From Oasisia sp. SBJ-2009 (taxonomy: Eukaryota; Annelida; Polychaeta; Sabellida; Siboglinidae): 64,000 bases of DNA. The stretch spans positions 13,744,912 through 13,808,911 of the forward strand of contig OZ024861.1 of the NCBI GenBank assembly GCA_964017155.1, read 5' to 3'. Both the position numbers and the translations under genes were made by a program. Of this stretch, positions 58,690 through 64,000 are shown in pieces (within the stretch, counting starts at the first letter, position 1; every line of letters begins with the position of its first letter). The notes under the pieces were generated by a model. That model was given only the letters and a program-made list of their open reading frames with translations, made no database searches and had not been told where the DNA came from.

Positions 58690-59209
58690 TACGAGTACAC
58701 GAAAGGTCCTCGCAATGCAGTGGGACTGAAACTTCTTCTGCACCACCAGGATGACGTGCCGTTGGTGCAGGACTTTGGCGACAACGTTCCCGTTGGGATG
58801 CACACGTTTGTTGGAGTAAGCGTGTCAAAGGTAAGGATTGCTTTATTAACACAATAGCTAAACAATAACGATATGCAGTTGAATGTATTGCGGTCAGAAA
58901 TGAGAGAGAATGATTGCAGATGTTACATTAACAAAACTATATAGATTACGTTTTTAACAATACTCTTACAGCATCGATCAAAATGGTAGGATCCGTTGAA
59001 TTTCCTTTGCCGCTCACAATCTGTATTCTGGTGCGTTTCGATGTTTTAGGAGACCAACCTGCCTCCCCCGTATGGCCACTGTATGAAACATGGAAAGCTG
59101 CGTTACTTCGACCGTTACTCGCAAGCGGCCTGCTACAGGGAATGCATCACTGACATCGTTGTCGCAATCTGTGGCTGCAGAGATTACTACATGCCGCCCT
59201 TTAAAACAG
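58690..59209 (+). CDS. Degenerin/ENaC/ASIC-type channel, two extracellular-domain exons
   Basis: Exon A (about 58690-58830, donor AAG|GTAAGG) reads [20 protein letters not shown], then [20 protein letters not shown]. Exon B (59050-59209, acceptor TTTTAG, donor CAG|GTTCAC) reads [28 protein letters not shown] and CGCRDYYMP. The junction is phase 0. GLxhhL..P, PGTxTxVxh, LPPPYGxC and YSxxxCxxxCxxxxxxxxCGCxxxYMP are hallmark blocks of the Cys-rich extracellular region of amiloride-sensitive sodium channels. Both transmembrane segments, the N-terminus and the pore exons are not found in the window. The gene may continue across the repeats or be a remnant; the two exons themselves are intact. Exon A begins within nine bases of the microsatellite. 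Confidence 0.85.
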
Positions 59210-59741
59210 GTTCACTATTTTAACTTTCGTTTCGACGTCTGGTCCTCCAATGGCGTTAAACAAACTGTATTATAATAAATGCTATGTTAATATAATAGCA
59301 ATATTTTCATCGAAACCTTTATACGTTGCGAAAAATGATTATTTATTTTACTTTCGCCTTAAGGAATGTGAAGTGAATTCGTGTCGCAATAACCGTATAA
59401 TGTACGACATCGCTAACATAGCCTACTTGGTTGATCACTCTCCTTCCTCCTCTGGTCAAAACAAAGTGAAGCTCCTTATAATCTGTACCTCTGATTAGAG
59501 ACGTGTCACCGGTGTGTTCTCTCTCCCAATACACGACCTGTCTGCTGCCAACAATAGGTGAGTGCACGAGTGTGGCACACGACAACATCATTGTGGTGGG
59601 TCGTGCATTGTTTGATATAAGCACGAAACCTGGCAATATACTGATAGAATTTGACAACAAGTTGTTTAACTGGATGTATTTACAATAGGATTTGACAACA
59701 AGTTGTTTAGCTGGATGTATTTACAATATAACTACATTCAG

Positions 59742-59745
<4 letters not shown>
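59210..59745. other. Sequence after the channel exons, no further exon recognised
   Basis: No downstream channel exon identified. A 43-bp tandem duplication (TTTGACAACAAGTTGTTTARC then TGGATGTATTTACAATA) lies at 59650-59730. Confidence 0.5.
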
Positions 59746-59820
<75 letters not shown>

Positions 59821-59848
59821 CTGAATGTATATATATATATATATATAT
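59746..59848. repeat. (AT)n microsatellite
   Basis: AT units interrupted once by AACTGAATGT. Confidence 0.95.
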
Positions 59849-59850
59849 TT

Positions 59851-60228
59851 TGCGTACCTGAGCCCTTCCCACTCGTAAGTGGCCCTTAATACTCCCTAAT
59901 AAACTACAGCTGGGCCTGGCTCTGTTTACGGTAGATCAATAAGACACAAAATACCTTGTAATGGTAATATGGCAATCTAGATATTTTATTTACAACTGGA
60001 TTGCCTGGCGCTCACTTGAAGTGTGCGCTCTGCTGATTGTACCTTGAAAGACATACAGTATTATGGTAAATGATAAGCATCCAAGTACAACAAAAAGCCT
60101 ATCGTACAATCAGTTACTTGCATGTATACTGATACAATGTAATGCATAATAGTGTATCGACAGAAAACACATGCGTTAAGCGAAAGTATACATTGACAGA
60201 AACCGTAAAGGGGGAAAAACAACCCCAC
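59851..60228. repeat. 380-bp repeat module, copy 1
   Basis: Runs from TTGCGTACCTGAGCCC to GGGGGAAAAACAACCCCAC. It is nearly identical to 60972-61353 in the same orientation. It contains GGCAATCTAGATATTTTATT facing CTGGATTGCC (in copy 3, CTAGATTGCC), a hairpin of about 35 bases. Confidence 0.9.
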
Positions 60229-60390
60229 GGTAAATGATACGCATCCAAGTACAACAAAAAGCCTATCGTACAATCAGCTACTGGCATGTATACTGATACA
60301 ATGTAATGCATAATAGTGTATCGACAGAAAACACATGCGTTAAGCGAAAGTATACATTGACAGAAACCGTAAAGGGGGAAAAACAACCCC
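60229..60390. repeat. Partial repeat module, tandem copy 2 (about 162 bp)
   Basis: Repeats the second half of the module directly after copy 1, from GGTAAATGATACGCATCC to AAAAACAACCCCCC. Confidence 0.9.
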
Positions 60391-60971
60391 CCTCAACAAA
60401 TGTACTCTGACGAGTACCCGCATTAAAAACCCAGCATTCATCGCTGAACAACAAGCGGATGAAAGGCAAAATGCCAAACCTCATGTACTGAGCTAATGCA
60501 GGGAAAAACGTCATATAACGTGCACCTCACATTCGTGGGTGATGGTGCACAAGCGTACACAAAGAACAACAGTAAGGGATATACACACAACCAAATAAGC
60601 CACAACTGAAGGCAGACCGCATAATGTGCAGACATATAGAAATTGTTGTAGTTTACAAGTCCACACGTAAGACATGAACACACAATGTAGTACCAAACCT
60701 GTAAAGGGGACACACCAGTCGAGAAACAGGGAGGGCGGGCGGGAAATTTTGTTAAAACCAACAGAGGTACCGACAAACCCTGTTGCCAAGTCAACGAATA
60801 CAGCGGAACTGCCGGTTCGAGGTCACCGGCCAGGTGGCTGTCACACTGCCCTCTCCTGCCCGGGGCTGGGCGACGGGAAACGTTGACCTTAGGTGGCCTC
60901 CATTCGTTTCGTGTGCCTAGCTTCATTCAGGGCTTGCCTCAAAATTATATTGCATCCCCCTGGACACAATA

Positions 60972-61353
60972 CAGTTTTTGCGTGCCTGAGCCCTTCCCAC
61001 TCGTAAGTGGCCCTTAATACTCCCTAATAAACTACAACTGGGCCTGGCTCTGTTTACGGTAGATCAATAAGACACAAAATACCTTGTAATGGTAATATGG
61101 CAATCTAGATATTTTATTTACAACTAGATTGCCTGGCGCTCACTTGAAGTGTGCGCTCTGCTGATTGTTCCTTGAAAGACATACAGTATTATGGTAAATG
61201 ATAAGCATCCAAGTACAACAAAAAGCCTATCGTACAATCAGCTACTTGCATGTATACTGATACAATGTAATGCATAATAGTGTATCGACAGAAAACACAT
61301 GCGTTAAGCGAAAGTATACATTGACAGAAACCGTAAAGGGGGAAAAACAACCC
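60972..61353. repeat. 380-bp repeat module, copy 3
   Basis: Direct copy of the 59851-60228 module with a few substitutions. The 60391-60971 sequence between the copies is not repeated in the window. Confidence 0.9.
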
Positions 61354-63840
61354 CACCCTCCACTGGAACAGTGGAGCCTACCCCCCCAGGCACAGCAAAG
61401 TACACAAGACAAACAGTGCATGTTGGAGACGTTACGAACACGAGACCTACTTCCGGGTCAGCCAAGTATCCGCAACTGACCCCCACACACAAAAAAGCGC
61501 TGTCATACCACGAACAAACAAACAAACGCAGAAGTCCAAGGGCGCCTTGTCAGCAAATACGCTGGCAACGACACTGTCAGTGATCGGCACCGGCCGGATA
61601 CAGGCAGTAAGGAGTAGAGAGTGGCCTGTACCAGCTGCATCCAGGTGGCGTCGCGTCGCGTGTATCCGGCCAAGGAGTCGCGGAATCGACATACAGAAAG
61701 TGCCAGCTCACAGCAGTGCGGCAAACCGTCACGGGCGAAGTCAATAAGCAGTGGTGTAGCCGAGGTGTTACCCGAGTTTCCCAGCCTGGACGTTGACAGT
61801 CTGTCGCAGGCCGACCAAGCCGTCCAAACTTCCCGTGCGGCATAGCTGCAACAAGAAAATATACCAAAGCAGATTCCGCACATATGATGAAACGCAGGCT
61901 ACACAAAGACAAAGTCGCTGCTGCAATGTGTCCCTATGGGAGAACATGCGCTGGGGCATGGTAATAAGTGACCGGTACAGTGAGGTCACAATGTCTGCTG
62001 ACGAATGTCTCCTCACCCACGGCAGTCCTACAAATAAATAAACAACCACAACGCAGAGGTTAACAAGATGGCTGAACAAAACCTAGAGAAGGCCACGGAC
62101 ATGCAGCCAAAACCGTGAGACGACGACACACATAACGGAACGCGTCTGTAATTAAGATCAAAGCAGACAGACACGGCATATTCACACATGCAGACGTGCA
62201 CGAAAGCATGACAATGCATGCGAGACAAAGGAGACCACCGCATGTTCCGAAACAGAGCAGACATGGTACATATGCACTGAGCAAGTCGCACCATATCACG
62301 CGCAGATACAAGTTGAATAAGCAAATGATGCCACACCACCCAATGTCCACGCACACGCAAACACCCAAGGAAACGTCATTACAGGAAAATTCCCATCGGC
62401 ACAAACACCACGTAAACACACATGATTATAACGACAAATTAACAAGTGTTGTGTGCACGTATGTATATGTGGTGTAACCGCATCATGATAATCAAAACTA
62501 AGAAGCTCCACGTATCAATTTTATGAAAAGGGTTCACATGGATAGACACACATAAGTGTTGCACTTCATGGCTATTCCTCTTCAAAACATAGTTCTGAAT
62601 AGTACTTCATGCGGCTTACGAGTAGTAATCGGATGGCATGCGTTTGAATAATGTTGCGTGTTTTGAAATAAAATGAATGAAAAAGAATTGAATTGTAAAA
62701 TAAGCAAACACACATAAGATGTGACATCATATCAAGAACCCACAGATGGTAGATATTGGTCAGTAATAGACACTGCCAAACCGTAACAAACAACTAAACG
62801 AGATGGAAGTGTCCATGGTCATCAATCATGTTAAAACAAAGCAGGCACCCAAAATACGTAGAACAAAGCCGGAAGCACATAATACCTCACACTTTCTCAG
62901 GCGAGAGAAAGACATATAAACACAGGAAAAACACACCCAATAACATGCGCCGAAACAAGAAGGCCATGGAAGATGAGAACAGTGTGGGAAAACAAACACC
63001 TACCATGCATAACCACGTGGACACGGATCATTAGAGCAGACGATGGCACATCGTAACATACGTCCCAGATAAGGACAGCAATCCAAAGTGATTATATCCT
63101 CCAGCACATGCGTCACAACAAATGAATAAGACACATAAACACGATCCACCCAGAACAGGCAAGCAGAATATAGAAATGGGGCAACTGCGTAGAAAAGAGC
63201 AGACCGCATCAAGCGCCCAAACACGTCAAACCGGGATAGACAAAATCCGCGGTCGGACGACATCCTGCGCGTAGAAAGTGTGGGCATGGCTTATACATAA
63301 TAGGCCGAGCCCGAAAATAGCAACCACCCAAAACCAAGTGGCCCAGAGTCGGATAACCCCATGTGCCTGACAATAAGAGCCGCCCAAACAAATCGGACAT
63401 GCATCAAAGTAATCACGTCAACCACAACGGGCGCCCAAACTAAGTGAACACCGTTCAAAAACAAGCAATGCGAACACAGGCCGAACGATGTGAACACGCG
63501 TCCAATCAAATGTGACACGCACACCGGCGCGGAAGTCGGCCGGCACCGGATAAAAAACGTGAACGGAGTGTGAAGTGGAATCTGGCGGTCAATATTCTTC
63601 CCACCAGGTAGAGCAACTGTGTAATACGTAAGCAAAACAAACACAGCTGAAACAGACGACGCTTCGCAAACAACTGGCATGTATGTATTGGTCAATATAC
63701 ATGACGCCAGGGAGTCTCGCTTAACCGACTGTCGGGCGGCTGCAGAACTACGCCGAGAAGACATTCTGGCGACTTTGCCGGCCTGTAAAATTGATCCGTG
63801 TGAGGCTAAGCCATGCTGCCATGTCATGGATACTGTTTAA
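61354..63840. other. AC-rich, strand-asymmetric region without recognised gene
   Basis: The plus strand is rich in ACA/CACA/AAC words and poor in TG; the minus strand reads as a TG/TTTG-rich sequence. Several minus-strand frames of 90-178 codons occur (for example 63291-63827, starting MTWQHGLASHGS) but show no family resemblance. Together with the 380-bp modules it may be one large non-coding or unrecognised mobile element. Confidence 0.4.
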
Positions 63841-64000
63841 TCCAGCTGAATACATAACAGAAACAACCGGACATTTTAAATTTTATTTTCGTGGTAGTAT
63901 AAGTTTTACGTTTTGAATAGTTTTAAAATACAGCAATAACTGCTAAAGAGTGTCGTTATTCTATTAGTTATGTGAAAAAACGGCCTGGGAAGCAATCAGG

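Noticed and set aside
57721..58865. Frames of 100-360 codons rich in His-Pro-Ser-Ile and Met-Asp-Gly-Trp
   Set aside because: They are translations of the compound tetranucleotide array and do not continue into the channel frame.
63291..63827. 178-codon minus-strand frame
   Set aside because: It lies in the strongly TG-biased strand where stops are under-represented. No domain, no homologous frame in the window and no splice context.

Overview
The window is animal (metazoan) nuclear DNA. It has spliced genes with GT-AG introns, a Toll-like receptor relic, an NLR-type immune gene, an ENaC/ASIC-type channel fragment, non-LTR and Penelope-like retroelements, DNA transposon fossils, a tRNA-derived SINE and very long microsatellites. 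The repertoire suggests a marine invertebrate (a lophotrochozoan or lancelet-like animal). The species cannot be fixed from this sequence alone. Nothing bacterial or viral was recognised.

Layout. 1-1980: intergenic DNA with a retroposon tail. 1981-4616 (-): single-exon Toll-like receptor pseudogene. 4.8-6.0 kb: a run of microsatellites ending in about 370 bp of GGGGAC hexamers. 6.1-6.45 kb (-): last exon of an unassigned Cys-rich protein. 6.64-11.34 kb: a 4.7-kb imperfect foldback (inverted-repeat) element around a tandem array. 11.98-12.32 kb: a MITE. 12.9-14.2 kb: an array of ACCATTGAATGGT-type repeats sharing its motif with the foldback ends. 14.3-20.9 kb: a LINE scrap, an old SINE, a decayed Penelope-like element with inverted hammerhead-like termini, a duplicated non-coding segment and a 72-bp minisatellite.

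The main gene runs on the minus strand from 42860 down to 22125. By joining splice sites and checking reading phase I assembled twelve exons that keep frame throughout and encode about 1076 residues. The N-terminus resembles human CXorf38 (remembered sequence). A coiled/linker region follows, then a NACHT NTPase, about five ribonuclease-inhibitor-type leucine-rich repeats encoded one per exon, and a helical C-terminal tail. Its introns are loaded with mobile DNA. These include Harbinger-like and THAP/DDE fossils (25-27 kb), an APE/RT LINE abutting the exon-4 splice acceptor (34.0-37.3 kb), and a terminal-inverted-repeat transposon (38.43-41.62 kb) that itself carries a LINE insertion flanked by 133-bp direct duplications.

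43-57 kb is mostly non-coding: AT microsatellites, a SINE, a MITE, local duplications, a ZRSR2-like pseudogene fragment (52.3-52.5 kb) and a decayed CR1-like LINE (53.5-54.6 kb). 57.8-58.7 kb is a long compound microsatellite that directly abuts two exons of a degenerin/ENaC channel (58.69-59.21 kb, +). 59.85-63.84 kb holds repeated 380-bp modules and a strand-asymmetric tract without a recognisable gene.
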